Assembly: GCF_000801105.2 (NCBI RefSeq)
Contig: NC_079512.1
Coordinates: 3,181,902 to 3,245,901, forward strand
Length of the DNA stretch: 64,000 nt
From: Raphanus sativus
Lineage: Eukaryota; Streptophyta; Magnoliopsida; Brassicales; Brassicaceae
Direction of reading: 5' to 3'
Shown: positions 1-11,763 of the stretch, piece by piece
Position numbering within the stretch: position 1 is the first letter of the stretch
Layout of the letters: every line of letters begins with the position of its first letter
The notes under the pieces: model-generated
Seen by the model: the letters and a program-made list of their open reading frames with translations, nothing else
The model's database searches: none
What the model was told of the DNA's origin: nothing
Translations under genes and position numbers: made by a program

Positions 1-1299
1 GAGAATTAAATTAGGAAGCACCTCTTTCAACCTGTCAGCCAAGATACGGGAGATCACCTTATACAGGGTGTTCAAACATGATATGGGTCGGAAGTCCTGA
101 ATATTTTCCGCTCCTGGTCTTTTGGGGATTAAGATAAGAGTGGTGGAATTCAGACCAGAAGGCATAAACTTATGAGAGAAAAAATCCAATACCGTAGCAC
201 AAACTTCATCTCCCATAAAATTCCATGTTGCTCTAAAGAATTCTGCCGTTAGACCATCAGGACCAGGCGTTCGATTTAGAGAGAGTTTAAACACCGTAGA
301 CTTAATTACCTCCGCCGAAATCGGAACAGAGAGATAATTTTGATGTGTCGAGGAACAGACAGTTGCAATTACCCGAGAGAGATAATTTGGCAAGAACCGG
401 CAATAAGATCCTCGCAGCTCACATAAGACCTTGGCAAAATGAGCAGCAGCGATTTGGTGCATTTCTTGAAGTGACTCAGATCTCGACCCATCTCCTCTTA
501 ATAAGTAGATGATCCCATTAGATGCATTCCTAACAAGGGTAATCCTATGGAAGAAACGAGTATTTAAGTCTCCAGCCTCCAGCCATTTGATTCGAGATCT
601 TTGGCGGAAAAACATTTCTTCCACAAGACGCAAAAACATCCAATATTCCCGGAACTGTTTTTCCTGTGCAACATTATCCTCAGAAGGCAAGTTCAGAGCT
701 TGAAGCTGGTGAGAATGAAGAGTAACTGTCGCCTCTTGTACCCTTCTCTCAATCTGACTAAAATTCTCCTTACAAAGGGACTTGATAGGAGATTTTAGCT
801 GCTTAAGTTTGTAGCACAGGGAGGTCAGATTCCTTGCAGGGTCCCCCATCTGAATCCAGAGATCCTGAACGGTAGGAACGAATGAGGGAAGCTTGATCAG
901 ATAGCTGGGAAACATGAACGCACGAGTTCCATATTCCGGTCTAGTAGAGGTAAGCCTAATATGGCAAGGCGTATGATCTGAGAATTCCGGAGGTTCAAAA
1001 GAGCAGAAGCTTTTAGGGAATGATAACTGCCAAAAGTCATTAACCAGACATCTGTCAATTTTCTTTCCTATCGGATCAGACGGCCGGTGATTAGACCAGG
1101 TGAATCGAGGTCCCTGCGAAGTGAGATCAAACAAACCAGTATCTGAAAGACAGGAACCAAACTCTCGCATGGCTCTGGAAGAGATAATAATAGCAGGGTT
1201 AGATGATTCTATAGGATCCAAAATCTCGTTGAAATCTCCACAAACCATCCAAGGATGGGCAGCTAAATCAAAAGCCACAGCCGTGTCTCTTACAACTAG
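1..1299 (-). mobile_element. LINE (non-LTR retrotransposon) fragment, 5'-truncated
   Basis: Minus-strand translation is open across the segment and runs off the window edge. It begins inside the apurinic endonuclease domain (the GDFN motif is encoded near 1228-1239), continues through the conserved DHTPC-type end of the endonuclease (around 960-985), a linker, and the N-terminal part of a reverse transcriptase with the NRTPGPDG-type motif (near 260-285) and the LIPK...FRPIS motif (near 78-145). The RT catalytic FADD box would lie beyond position 1. The reading frame meets a TAA just 5' of the endonuclease portion (about 1299), and the ORF1 and N-terminal endonuclease regions are missing. This is the usual 5' truncation of a LINE insertion. 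The 3' end and poly(A) tail are outside the window. Confidence 0.88.
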
Positions 1300-1319
1300 T
1301 ATTTAAAGAATAGAAACGA

Positions 1320-1976
1320 GTACAGAACAAATAACAGATGTTATACAAGTAAGAATGTCGTTGACCAAAAAAAAAATACAAGTAAGAATGTTAGTAAGAA
1401 TGTTTGTGCCCAGCCTGCTGACTATAGCTTAACGTGAATATTTGGCCTCGAAGATAAGAACGATTTGTTTAGTCAAAAAAAAAAAGATAAGAACGATTTG
1501 TCACTAATCGCTAACTTGAGTCCAACTAATTTTATATTTTCTTTTTCTTTTTGAAACTCACTTGATAACACAAACAATTGCTCATTTTCTTTGTTCTACG
1601 AGTTTAGACAATACAATCAAATTAATCACTAAATGGAAACTCTATTTTATAATTTGTACGTATCTCCAAAAATAATTTTGAAACTTTAAATATAAAGTTC
1701 TGAACAATGAAATATTTTACTCTTCAATGCTTTATGCTTGTTATTTTATATTATTTAGGCATCCGTCTTTTAGATAACTATTTTAACTTTTAGATTTTTA
1801 TTTTAATTCTTATAATTTTATATTTTATAAATATTTCACATATAAAAATGTCAGTCGATAAATTTAAGCTTGTAACCTACATATAATAAATAATAAAAAT
1901 TAATATATTATTTCAAAATTTTATTAATTGACCATGTATTAAAACATTACAAAATAGCTATATTGAGTAATTTGAT
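1320..1976. other. AT-rich intergenic DNA
   Basis: No gene is recognisable. There are short local duplications (the word agtaagaatg three times between about 1350 and 1400; ataagaacgatttg twice near 1456-1500) and A-runs next to them. The stretch ends at the target site of the copia element. Confidence 0.6.
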
Positions 1977-1981
1977 ATTTC

Positions 1982-2449
1982 TGTAAGTTATAAAACACGT
2001 TTTTTGTGTTGGCCGGTGATGACGGTAATGACGGTGAGGGATGGCAAAGAAGTCAACAAAAGAGGAACCCCATTTTGTCAATAATTGTGGCTTTCACACA
2101 CTCAAGCTTCTCCTATAAATACTCACGTAAGGTGAAGAGGAAAATCATCCCAAAACAAAAACAAAGAGAGAACAAGAGAAGAAAAGAGTTCGTGGAGAAA
2201 AAAAGAAAATAAATTTTTTTTTTTTACAAAAAATCTTCTTTAAGAAATTAAGAGTAATTTCTTGAGTGTATTTGGGATCGGGTGTGAGTTGAGAGCTTGT
2301 AAAAATTTCCCAAGTTGATAATAAAAGATCTGTAGCAGGTCCGGAGACGTAGGCAAAAGTTGGCCGAACTCCGTTAACAAATTGTGTGTGTGTTTTCCCG
2401 TTCCCATAAATTTCGGTTTCCGCAAAATTTGACCGTATATTTCCTAACA
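1982..2449 (+). repeat. 5' LTR of copia element
   Basis: 468 bp, starting TGTAAGTTATAAAA and ending TTCCTAACA. A TATA box (TATAAAT) is at 2114-2120, so transcription would start near 2145. It matches the 3' LTR except for one A before a T-run near 2211. Confidence 0.97.
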
Positions 2450-2451
2450 AC

Positions 2452-2463
2452 TGGTATCAGAGC
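2452..2463 (+). promoter_or_regulatory. Primer-binding site (initiator tRNA-Met type)
   Basis: TGGTATCAGAGC, two bases after the 5' LTR. This is the standard plant copia PBS, complementary to the 3' end of initiator methionine tRNA, and it primes minus-strand DNA synthesis. Confidence 0.93.
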
Positions 2464-2597
2464 CTGAGTTACGGTGATCGGTCAAATTTTTGCAGAGTTA
2501 CTATTCACGTGAACAGTAAAAATCGTGAATAGTAAAATTTGTCGGTGATATCGGTTTGTCGACGGAGGTGTTTTAATACACGGTGGTTCCAGAAACG

Positions 2598-5500
2598 ATG
2601 GGAGGCGAAGACGGTTCGACGCACAGTATCGGGAAGTTTGACGGTACAGATTATGCATTTTGGAGAATGCAAATCGAAGATTATCTTTACGGAAAGAAGC
2701 TTCATCAACCACTGAGCAAGAAGCCTGAGAAGATGGATCAGGATGAGTGGGAGCTCCTTGACAGACAAGTTCTGGGTGTTATAAGGTTAACACTGTCGAA
2801 AAACGTTGCTCACAACGTTGCGAAGGAGAAGACCACAGAAGGGCTCATGAAAGTTCTCTCGGATATGTATGAGAAACCTTCGGCGAATAATAAGGTGTTT
2901 CTCATGAAGAAACTCTTTCATTTGAAGATGGAAGAAGGTGGCATGGTTGCCGCACATGTGAATGAATTCAACACGATTGTCAACCAACTGTCTTCGGTTG
3001 AGATCGAGTTTGATGATGAAGTGTGAGCACTGATTTTGTTGGCATCTCTGCCAAATAGTTGGGAGCCAATGAGGGCAGCGGTTAGTAATTCTGTCGGTAC
3101 TCAGAAGCTTAAGTTCAATGATGTGAGAGATCGTATCCTTGCTGAGGAAGTGCGTAGGATAGATTCTGGCGAGACATCATCAAGCTCTGCTTTCAATGTT
3201 GAAAACAGAGGTAGAGACCATGATAGAAGTAACCGGAGAAATGGCAGATCGAGGTCAAGGAATGGAAATGGTCAGTCCAAATTCAGACAGCCTGCACAGT
3301 GCTGGAATTGTGGAAAGACGGGCCACATTAAAAAGAATTGCCGGGCACCACCGAAGAAAGAAGACAACAAGGGAGGCGTAGCCAATGCAGTGACACGTGA
3401 AATTGCTGATGCATTGGTAGTGTCTGTTGATTCCCCGATAAAAGGTGAAGCTCGTGATGCAGCTACAAGTACCACCAAAGCGTCAATCTCCTATGTTGAT
3501 AGTCCAGTCGATTCATGGGTTCTTGACTCTGGAGCGTCGTTCCACACCACGCCACACCACAACATTATGGAGAATTATGTTGCTGGAAATTATGGAAAGG
3601 TATATCTTGCTGATGGATTACCTTTGGACATAGTTGGTATTGGAGATATCAACTTGAAGATGTCAGACGGACGTGTGTGGAAGATTACGAAGGTTAGACA
3701 TGTGCCAAAGTTGATGCGAAATCTAATCTCTGTAGGTCAACTTGATGATACGGGGCACGATGTCAACTTTGGTGGTGGAGCCTGGAGAGTCAGGAAAGGT
3801 TCCATGGTGGTGGCTAGAGGTCATAAAAGAGGCACTCTTTATATGACGACGAGTTATCAAGACACTGTTGCTGTTGTCGAGAATGCCAAACAAACCAAGT
3901 TGTGGCATTGTAGGTTGGGGCACATGAGTGAGAAAGGGATGAAACTCATGGTGGAAAATGGCGCTCTTCCGGATCTGAAGACGGTGGATCATCAGATGTG
4001 TGAAAGTTGCATTCTTGGAAAGCAGAAACGGGTTAGTTTCTCTAAAGGAGGAAGAGAGCCAAAATCTGAGAAGTTAGAGCTGGTGCACATTGACGTGTGG
4101 GGACCCGCTCCTGTTGCATCGCTGGGAGGATCGTACTACTATGTGACCTTTATTGACGACTCCACAAGGAAGGTGTGGGTTTACTTTATGAAGAACAAGC
4201 ATGAAGTGTTTTCGGTTTTCAAAAGATGGAAAGCCTTGGTTGAGACTGAGACGAATCTCAAGTTGAAATGTCTAAGGTCTGATAATGGTGGTGAATATAT
4301 CAGCGAGGAGTTCAAGAGACATTGCGCTGATAGTGGAATCAAGATGGAGAAGACTATTCCTGGAACGCCTCAACAAAATGGAATAGCGGAAAGGATGAAC
4401 CGAACCTTGAATGAGCGTGCAAGGAGCATGAGATTGCATTGTGGATTGCCTAAGATGTTTTGGGCAGATGCAATCAGTACCGCAAGCTTCTTAATTAACA
4501 GAGGACCGTCTGTACCGTTGGGATTTAAGATCCCTGAAGAAGTTTGGAGCGGAAAGAAAGTAAACCTTTCTTACCTAAAAGTGTTTGGATGCTTAGCTTA
4601 TGTTCACGTTGATGATGCTGCAAGAAGTAAACTTGACTCCAAGTCAAAGAAGTGTTACTTCATCGGTTATGGTAACGAGGAGTTTGGTTACCGGTTTTGG
4701 AATGATGAAAATCGAAAGATCATCCGCAGCAAGAATGTTGTGTTCAACGAAGAATTGTTGTACAAGGATAAGCTAAGAGAAGGCTCGGAGAGAAAAGAGC
4801 CTGGAGTTGTTGACTTAGATGATATCCTGACACCGGAGTTACAACAAGATACCGCAACAACAGAAGAAGAAATCTCTCAAGAAGAGAGTGGTGAGGCTGA
4901 AGAGAGTGATGATTCTGAAGTGGTCCCATATACACCAGTCACGGAGTTACGACGGTCAAGTAGAATCATCAGAAAGCCTGTAAGATTTTCTCCATCGCTC
5001 AACTACATTCTGCTCACAGACCGAGGCGAGCCTGAATGTTATGAAGAGGCTATGCAAGTTGATGAGTCGATCAAGTGGGAGCTTGCAATGAACGACGAGA
5101 TGGACTCGTTGTTATCCAATCACACATGGGAGTTAGCAGATTTGCCTAAGAATAAAAAGGCATTGCATAACAAGTGGGTCTACCGAATAAAAGAAGAACT
5201 TGATGGAAGTAAACGCTATAAGGCGAGGCTTGTTGTGAAGGGATTCCAACAAAAAGAAGGCATTGACTACACTGAAATCTTTTCTCCTGTAGTCAAGCTG
5301 GTGACCATTAGAACGGTTCTTGGACTGGTAGCACAAGAAGATTTGCATCTTCAGCAGATGGATGTAAAGACGGCATTTCTTCACGGTGATTTGGATGAAG
5401 AAATTTATATGAAGCAACCCGAAGGCTTTGAGGTCAAAGGAAAAGAAAGCCTTGTTTGCAAGCTTAAAAGGAGTTTGTATGGCTTGAAACAAGCTCCAAG

Positions 5501-6572
5501 ACAGTGGTATAAAAGGTTTGACAGCTTTATTAAAGGTGTCGGTTTCTTGAGGTGTGAAGCTGACCACTGTTGTTACTTCAAGAAGTTTGAAGAATCCTAC
5601 TTGATATTGCTCCTATACGTGGATGACATGCTGATAGTTGGAGCAGACTTGCATGAGATCAATAGCTTGAAGGCGAAACTCTCAGAAGAATTTGCGATGA
5701 AAGACCTTGGAGAAGCAAGACAGATTCTAGGGATGAGAATCAGTAGAAGCAAGGAAGGTCTTAGGCTATCACAAGAGGAGTATGTGAAGAAAGTCCTCAA
5801 GAGGTTTAACATGGATGACGCGAAGCCAGTCAGTACTCCACTGGCAAGTCATTTTCGGTTATCCAGAGAACAGTCTCCAAAGACGGAAGACGAGATGGCA
5901 CATATGGATAAGGTTCCATATGCTTCTGCTATAGGCAGCCTGATGTATGCGATGATTTGTACAAGACCAGACATCGCACATGCAGTGGGAGTCGTCAGCA
6001 GATTTATGAGCAATCCAGGAAAGGAACATTGGGAAGCCGTTAAGTGGATTTTCAGATATCTAAAAGGAAATCCAAGTTTATCGCTATGTTTCACGAAGTC
6101 TGCGGTGGGATTGCAGGGATATGTTGATGCTGACAACGGAGGTGACGTTGACAGCACGAAGAGCACAACCGGATATGTCTACACTTTTGGCGGTACTGCA
6201 ATTTGTTGGGTTTCAAAGTTGCAGAGAATCGTAGCTCTATCAAGCTGTGAAGCTGAGTATGTTGCGGTAACAGAGGCAACAAAAGAGATGATGTGGTTAC
6301 AATCATTTCTAGAAGAGCTAGGCCATGGTCAAGAAAAAGGTGTGTTGTACTGTGATAGTAAAAGTGCAATCGATTTGGCAAAGAATCCGGTTTACCACGC
6401 TCGGACGAAGCACATACATCGTCGATATCATTTCATCAGATCAGCGTTAGAAGATGAAATGTTGGTGCTTGAAAAGATCCCAGGAAGTAAGAATCCGGCA
6501 GACATGCTGACGAAGACTGTGCCGTATGATAAGCTGAGGTTGTGTGCAACCTCAGTTGGTTTGTTGGAGTAA
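2598..6572 (+). pseudogene. copia gag-pol polyprotein, interrupted by one in-frame TGA
   Basis: The reading frame starts at ATG 2598 and is open to an in-frame TGA at 3024-3026. The same frame then continues uninterrupted to the stop at 6570-6572. Order of domains: UBN2-type gag (about 2620-3100), a CCHC zinc knuckle (about 3300-3342), aspartic protease with DSGAS (about 3525), GAG-pre-integrase with an H...H zinc motif (about 3900-4010), integrase core with D, D (SDNGG near 4279) and E (near 4380), reverse transcriptase with YVDDM (near 5617), and RNase H with CEAEY and a D-S-K-S-A motif (near 6245-6370). The stop lies in gag upstream of all enzymatic domains, so this copy is probably unable to make its full polyprotein unless the stop is read through. 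No other break was seen. Confidence 0.93.
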
Positions 6573-6629
6573 CAAGCTGAGAAGACCTGCTACATTGATC
6601 AAGGTGTGAAGACAGATTGAAATCAGTCT

Positions 6630-6642
6630 TCAAGTGGGAGAT
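6630..6642 (+). promoter_or_regulatory. Polypurine tract of copia element
   Basis: A purine-rich stretch (AAGTGGGAGA) lies immediately before the TG of the 3' LTR. It is the expected plus-strand primer. Confidence 0.85.
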
Positions 6643-7109
6643 TGTAAGTTATAAAACACGTTTTTTGTGTTGGCCGGTGATGACGGTAATGACGGTGAGG
6701 GATGGCAAAGAAGTCAACAAAAGAGGAACCCCATTTTGTCAATAATTGTGGCTTTCACACACTCAAGCTTCTCCTATAAATACTCACGTAAGGTGAAGAG
6801 GAAAATCATCCCAAAACAAAAACAAAGAGAGAACAAGAGAAGAAAAGAGTTCGTGGAGAAAAAAAGAAAATAATTTTTTTTTTTTACAAAAAATCTTCTT
6901 TAAGAAATTAAGAGTAATTTCTTGAGTGTATTTGGGATCGGGTGTGAGTTGAGAGCTTGTAAAAATTTCCCAAGTTGATAATAAAAGATCTGTAGCAGGT
7001 CCGGAGACGTAGGCAAAAGTTGGCCGAACTCCGTTAACAAATTGTGTGTGTGTTTTCCCGTTCCCATAAATTTCGGTTTCCGCAAAATTTGACCGTATAT
7101 TTCCTAACA
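6643..7109 (+). repeat. 3' LTR of copia element
   Basis: 467 bp, TG...CA. It differs from the 5' LTR only by one missing A before the T-run near 6872. Confidence 0.97.
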
Positions 7110-7114
7110 ATTTC

Positions 7115-9552
7115 ACCTATATTTATGATTTAATTTGAATTTTTATAACTCTCTTTTTACTATAATATTATACTGTTTGTTATATGTTTTTAATAAATGC
7201 TCTATTATTTATAAAATCTTGTAATTTTTATTAGTTTGATCAATTTTAAGGAGTATAATGTAAATATTTTTTACAAAGTTAGAGTAAAAAGTTTACCATT
7301 GGAAAGAAAACACATCTTCGAACTTTAAATTTGAGTTCACGTCACCTCTAAAATAAAATTGTAGTTGGAAATGATCTAAATGGGAAAAACTATATTTTTA
7401 ATTAGGATAGGTGTTTTTTATAATTTATGTTAATGTCGTCCGTGTATCACTATCTATATTCGAATAGTGCAGGTTGCTGACAAGTTAAACTAACAGCACT
7501 TTTCTTTTAAAAATGTTTTGACTTTACAAATTAACACATTCATTGCATTTTGTAACAATACTTTACATAAAGTGGTGATGACTTATGAAGTTTTGACTTG
7601 TGAGTGACTCTATACATATCTAACCGTCATTCCAAATTTATTTAATTTATCTTCCATTAGCCATCGTGATCCATTTTTTGGTTGTTAGTTAACTCAAAAT
7701 ATATAAACAAACATACACGCTAGACAGAAAATAATATAAATATGATAATTTGTTCATATTTGGAGTTTTTTTCTTCATATTTGGAGTTGAATGGAATTAA
7801 AAGTTGGATAGAATAACTTAAATGAGAGTGCGTTATGTAAGAAAAGGCCGACCAGATGAGTGAGGACCACGGCGATCGAGAGGTAGGTAGTTAAACCTTA
7901 ACAAATAACAACCTTAATCATCTGACAGGGCCGACTTACTTTGCTAAATTAACCTCATCAAAAGTTCATTTTTACAAAATTTACAATATATATATATACG
8001 TTTTTGATTGATAAATTTTTAAGAAATGAAGCATTTGAATAGCTTAACGTTTAACTAAGAAACTTATATTGTATATACGTGTTTGTTATGAGTTTATGAT
8101 GTATGTCATATATAAGCGGTTTAAAAGAATTTTGGCAAATAGAATACATGTATATATAGAAGAAAATAAAATACTTTGGAGTAATTAATTTGTTAAAAAT
8201 GAGTTTTTTTTTAAATGTACATATTGTGGTGTTGATTATGATATTGAATTATTGATCCAAGTGGTAAAATATTTCATTTTAATTATTATTTTTTTTGTCA
8301 CAATGCATTGTTATTAAAGAGGATTTATTTTTGTTAAAATGCACAAACATATAAAAATGACTTCATGTTTCCACTCATGAGTCATTCAGCAGTATCACAT
8401 TGATAATACACAAGTAAAAATACATAGAGATAGCGATTTTGTAACCTGATAAACTCCATATTTTGATTACCCTGTCAAAACAACATACGTAGAGTATAAG
8501 AGGATCTTGAGTATCTAAAACTGGTATCTATGTTAATCTTATTCCCATATATACAATCTAACTTGTTTGTTTGGTAAACCCTTTGTAGCCTAAAAAAATT
8601 AGGTATTCAGGTTTGCTCTCTTAATTGGTAGTTGAATTCAAGTTAGTGTTCAAATCACTTTTTCTTTCGGCTTCGAATTGGTGCATCACTTACTCTATAA
8701 ACTAAAGTGCCAGCTTGTATCCACAAAAACCATAATCGTTTCAGCGAATAATCTAAACATATAGTGATTAACTTCGTCTTACTCCCACCTTGACTCTAGA
8801 GAAAAACTGACAAAGAAGCTAGTGATTAGGACCTCACTCATGAATAATCTCTAATTCGTTCTTTTATAAGCTTTAGAAGCTATAATCGTTTCACGCATGC
8901 ACATATCATAGAGAAAATCATAATTGATTTGTCTTATTAATAGTAGACTATTTCCTTTGTTACTTTATAGCATCTGTTATTTTCAGTCGATAGAATCAAA
9001 TTTTAATCAAAACACATTACTGAGATCACTTTACTTCGGGCTTACGTTAGAAAACTCATGTGGGCAGCTAATCGAAAGGCCAACCCGAAAAAAGGCGGCA
9101 AAAGTTAGCCACATGGCTTTTTTGACTCTTTGCTGCGACAATTTTAAAAATTTAATCCCATTATCATTTGTCCCCCATATTTTCCTTTTTAAATATATCA
9201 TCAACCGGTTTAGATAATTTAGCAACTCATGTCATCATTCAGATGCACTGGTTTAGAAAGTTTAACACATGTCATCTAAGCATTTTCACCTTTTTCTTAA
9301 ACTGTTACTCATCATACGTACACATTATACATAATTTTACAGTTTAATTATAAAACCATGCACATTGGCATTATTAGAAAATGTCTTCACACATTCTATT
9401 TTATTTTACTTATCATACACAGACGTAACAAACTAACAGTAACCTAGTTTATATATACATAAAACTATAAACTATAAACTAACAGTAACCTAGTTTATAT
9501 ATACATATATATAGCTTACTTTGGTATATTTTATCATTATATTTGTATATTT
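7115..9552. other. AT-rich gene-free region
   Basis: About 2.4 kb with no supported gene. The small open frames here (for example 8924-9217) have no recognisable domain. A direct duplication (aactaacagtaacctag plus the following AT stretch) occurs at about 9432-9461 and 9477-9506. A related sequence reappears at the junction near 15734, so this is where the tandem block begins. Confidence 0.6.
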
Positions 9553-9733
9553 GGTGAAATCTGGCATATCTTATATGTTGACAAAAAAAAACAATATATA
9601 TGTATTGTAAGTGCATGTGCGCTCGAACGGGCACTTTGCAGAAGTTGGAAATTCGTCAATTATTGGCTTTTACGACCGCCTTATCTATTTTATAATACAG
9701 CACAAAGATTATCATGATCCCCACGCCATTCTC

Positions 9734-9740
9734 TATATAA
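9734..9740 (+). promoter_or_regulatory. TATA box of CLE gene copy 1
   Basis: TATATAA, 92 bases upstream of the ATG and conserved in the second copy at 16129-16135. It implies a short leader starting near 9768. Confidence 0.65.
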
Positions 9741-9831
9741 ATGTCTCAGGCATATGATGAAAAACGTACCTCATTATTACATAAAACATATAAACACCTT
9801 ACGTATTGAATTATTAATTAGCACATAAAAT

Positions 9832-10065
9832 ATGGCTAACTTGAAGTTTTTGATGTGTCTGTTCTTGATCTGTGTTTCGTTGTCGCGATCATCAGCATCT
9901 CGGCCATTGCAGCAAGGGTTTGCAAACGCAGATGGAAGTAGACGAGGGCGTATGATGAGAGAAGCAGAAAAAGTGTTGAAAGCTAATATGGAAAAGCTAA
10001 TGGAGAGAGGTTTTAATGAGTCCATGAGACTAAGCCCTGGAGGTCCTGATCCTCGTCATCATTGA
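9832..10065 (+). CDS. CLE1: CLE family signalling peptide precursor (CLE1/3/4 type), copy 1
   Basis: Intronless 77-residue pre-propeptide. Residues 1 to about 22 form a hydrophobic secretion signal; a variable basic/amphipathic middle follows; the last 12 residues are RLSPGGPDPRHH, the CLE motif of Arabidopsis CLE1, CLE3 and CLE4 as I know it. CLE peptides are cut from such precursors, modified on proline and perceived by LRR receptor kinases; the CLE1-4 group is linked to nitrogen-responsive root signalling. The motif ends exactly at the stop, as in CLE1-4. Gene order next to GTE3 and TBL31 points to CLE1. The ATG is chosen because it starts the signal peptide and lies 92 bp after a TATA box. 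The second copy at 16229 encodes the same mature peptide. Confidence 0.93.
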   Translation: MANLKFLMCLFLICVSLSRSSASRPLQQGFANADGSRRGRMMREAEKVLKANMEKLMERGFNESMRLSPGGPDPRHH

Positions 10066-11039
10066 GTACGAACACTCGTAGATTTAAAGTTCCATGGATG
10101 TATTTTTTTCTTTTTCTCGATCGAGAACCGGTTTAGAAGAAATTAAAACATATTGATCCGTTTTGTATTGTAGCCTTGTTTGTTCGTTTGGTATAACCAA
10201 AATACATTGAGGTATCTGCTCGTTGCACATTTTTATGAATGGAGCATGCTTTACGTACCCTATACATTCTGTTATATTATATGCTAGCCTTGGACCTCTT
10301 GGTCTAGTCCAGAAGAGAGGACGTTTGCATATAAAGTGTGTAACTGGTAGCAAATTAAAGGAATATATGGAATGGTAGGAATTATAATTTCTGGAATTTT
10401 ATGGAATGGAATCAACGTTCCACTTATTCCAAAACGTTTTTGGGTTGGAATGATTTTTCAAGTGAAAGTTATTTTTTTCTCTGGAATAATTTGGAATGAT
10501 ATGGAATGAAATGGAATACTTTTTCTATTTTTTTATTACAACTGGTAGACATTTTTTGGAATGCACATGAATTAAGCATTCAGAAAGTTTTTATTCCAAA
10601 AAAATACATTCCAGTTGCAGTCTATATAACAAGAAAGAATAAAGAAATAGTATAAAAGTGAAAGAGATTTACAAAAAAAAGTATAAAAGTGAGAGTGCAA
10701 TAATTTAATTTATCATGTCTTTAATTCTCTAATGGCTCGTGTAGATAGATATATGATTTTTAATTGTGTTTGAAAAGTATATATGATTTATGACTATTCC
10801 GCCTAATATTCCACCAATAAAACATAGATAAAAGAGAGATAAGATGGTGACTGAAGTAGAAAAACATAGGGAAAACAAGGATTTGGTTTTAATGAAATTA
10901 GACCTTTTTAAAGTTAGAAGTCTGTTGACCAAAAAAAAAAAGTTAGAAGTCAACTACTATTAAATTGATAACCCGATATATATAAACCAAACGCTTCTAA
11001 TTTCGTTACTAGATCCACTTAAACTTGCAAGTATGTGTA
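10066..11039. other. CLE 3' flank and intergenic DNA
   Basis: No gene. It aligns by eye with 16463-17155 except for the GGAAT-rich insertion at 10338-10621. The tract contains A-runs and the likely CLE 3' UTR. Confidence 0.6.
10338..10621. mobile_element. GGAAT-rich short insertion, probable MITE
   Basis: About 284 bp present in copy 1 and absent from the matching site near 16740. The ends carry a short imperfect inverted repeat (AACTGG near the left end, CCAGTT near the right end). The interior is rich in GGAAT/ATTCC words in both orientations. No clear target duplication could be fixed, so the superfamily is not assigned. Confidence 0.6.
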
Positions 11040-11220
11040 TTGTGTACATGAAAGAGTATGAATCTGTTTTTTTTTTCCTTTGTAACACAACTTCATTACT
11101 AACACAACATCGGACATACCCAATGTGCAAGCCTCATGGCTACAGCAACACAACATCTAAAGCAATAGAAGGATAGGCACACAAGCTTTCAGAAGCTTGG
11201 CAAGGTGTTAAAAATGAATT

Positions 11221-11451
11221 TTGAAGGAGTCACTTGGGGATGAAATCACAGAAGATTCCAAACACACTTCAAGATCTTCTAACTTGCAGATTGCCACCTT
11301 AACATGTGACTTTGACAAACACTTCAAACTTTTGGTTATCACCAAAATGAGCACTGTTACATCTAGAGCAGTGTTAAATTTCAATGGAATTGGATCGGAC
11401 AGAATGTGCCTCTCATGGAGAAGGCAAACGATAGATAAATTCTCCCCTTAA
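11221..11451. other. Unidentified duplicated coding-like fragment, copy 1
   Basis: A segment (about 11200-11480) that recurs at 17370-17640 and, in part, at 20816-21010. It has open frames on both strands. The minus frame of the 17368-17577 copy ends in an orderly stop; the plus frame also stays open in all three. No domain was recognised in either frame. It may be a gene relic carried along by the tandem duplication. There is no evidence for expression. Confidence 0.35.
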
Positions 11452-11763
11452 CGTAGGAGTGTGGAAGTGTTCTCTCCTGAACACGTTACTTTCTTATCTT
11501 ATCAATATTAACTAAAATTCTAGTAAGAATATACAAACCATTTTGTTGGCAGTACCTGGTTTATTTGAAGAAGCTAGTATATACCAGAGAATCTTGAATT
11601 GAATATTGTGCCTCAATTTGTACTATCAACTCTCGAGTGTGTTGAGATTAAAAAAAAGTGACTAGTAACGTAATGACAGGTCCCAGTTATAGCGAAATCA
11701 ATGTTGATCAAAACAAGAACACTTTGGTTCTTAAAGAAAAGTTTACTGCAATTTTTTCTTCCC

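Larger units (their letters stand above)
1977..7114 (+). mobile_element. Complete Ty1/copia LTR retrotransposon with ATTTC target duplication
   Basis: The element spans 1982-7109 (5128 bp) and is flanked by a perfect 5-bp duplication, ATTTC, at 1977-1981 and 7110-7114. It has TG...CA LTRs, a primer-binding site directly after the 5' LTR, one gag-pol reading frame, and a polypurine tract just before the 3' LTR. Domain order is gag, protease, integrase, reverse transcriptase, RNase H, which defines the copia superfamily. Sequence style is like plant Tnt1-94-type elements. The LTRs differ by only about one base in an A/T run, so insertion is very recent. One in-frame stop interrupts gag-pol. Confidence 0.97.

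Noticed and set aside
509..798. Two overlapping plus-strand open frames in the LINE
   Set aside because: They are antisense to a continuous endonuclease/RT reading on the minus strand.
2006..2450. Small open frames in the 5' LTR (and their twins in the 3' LTR)
   Set aside because: They lie in LTR regulatory sequence and are repeated only because the LTR is repeated; no known LTR protein.
5133..5567. 144-residue open frame on the minus strand inside copia
   Set aside because: Shadow of the reverse transcriptase frame; no domain and the sense strand is clearly coding.
8924..9217. 97-residue open frame before the CLE gene
   Set aside because: AT-rich, no motif, overlapping open frame on the other strand; chance.
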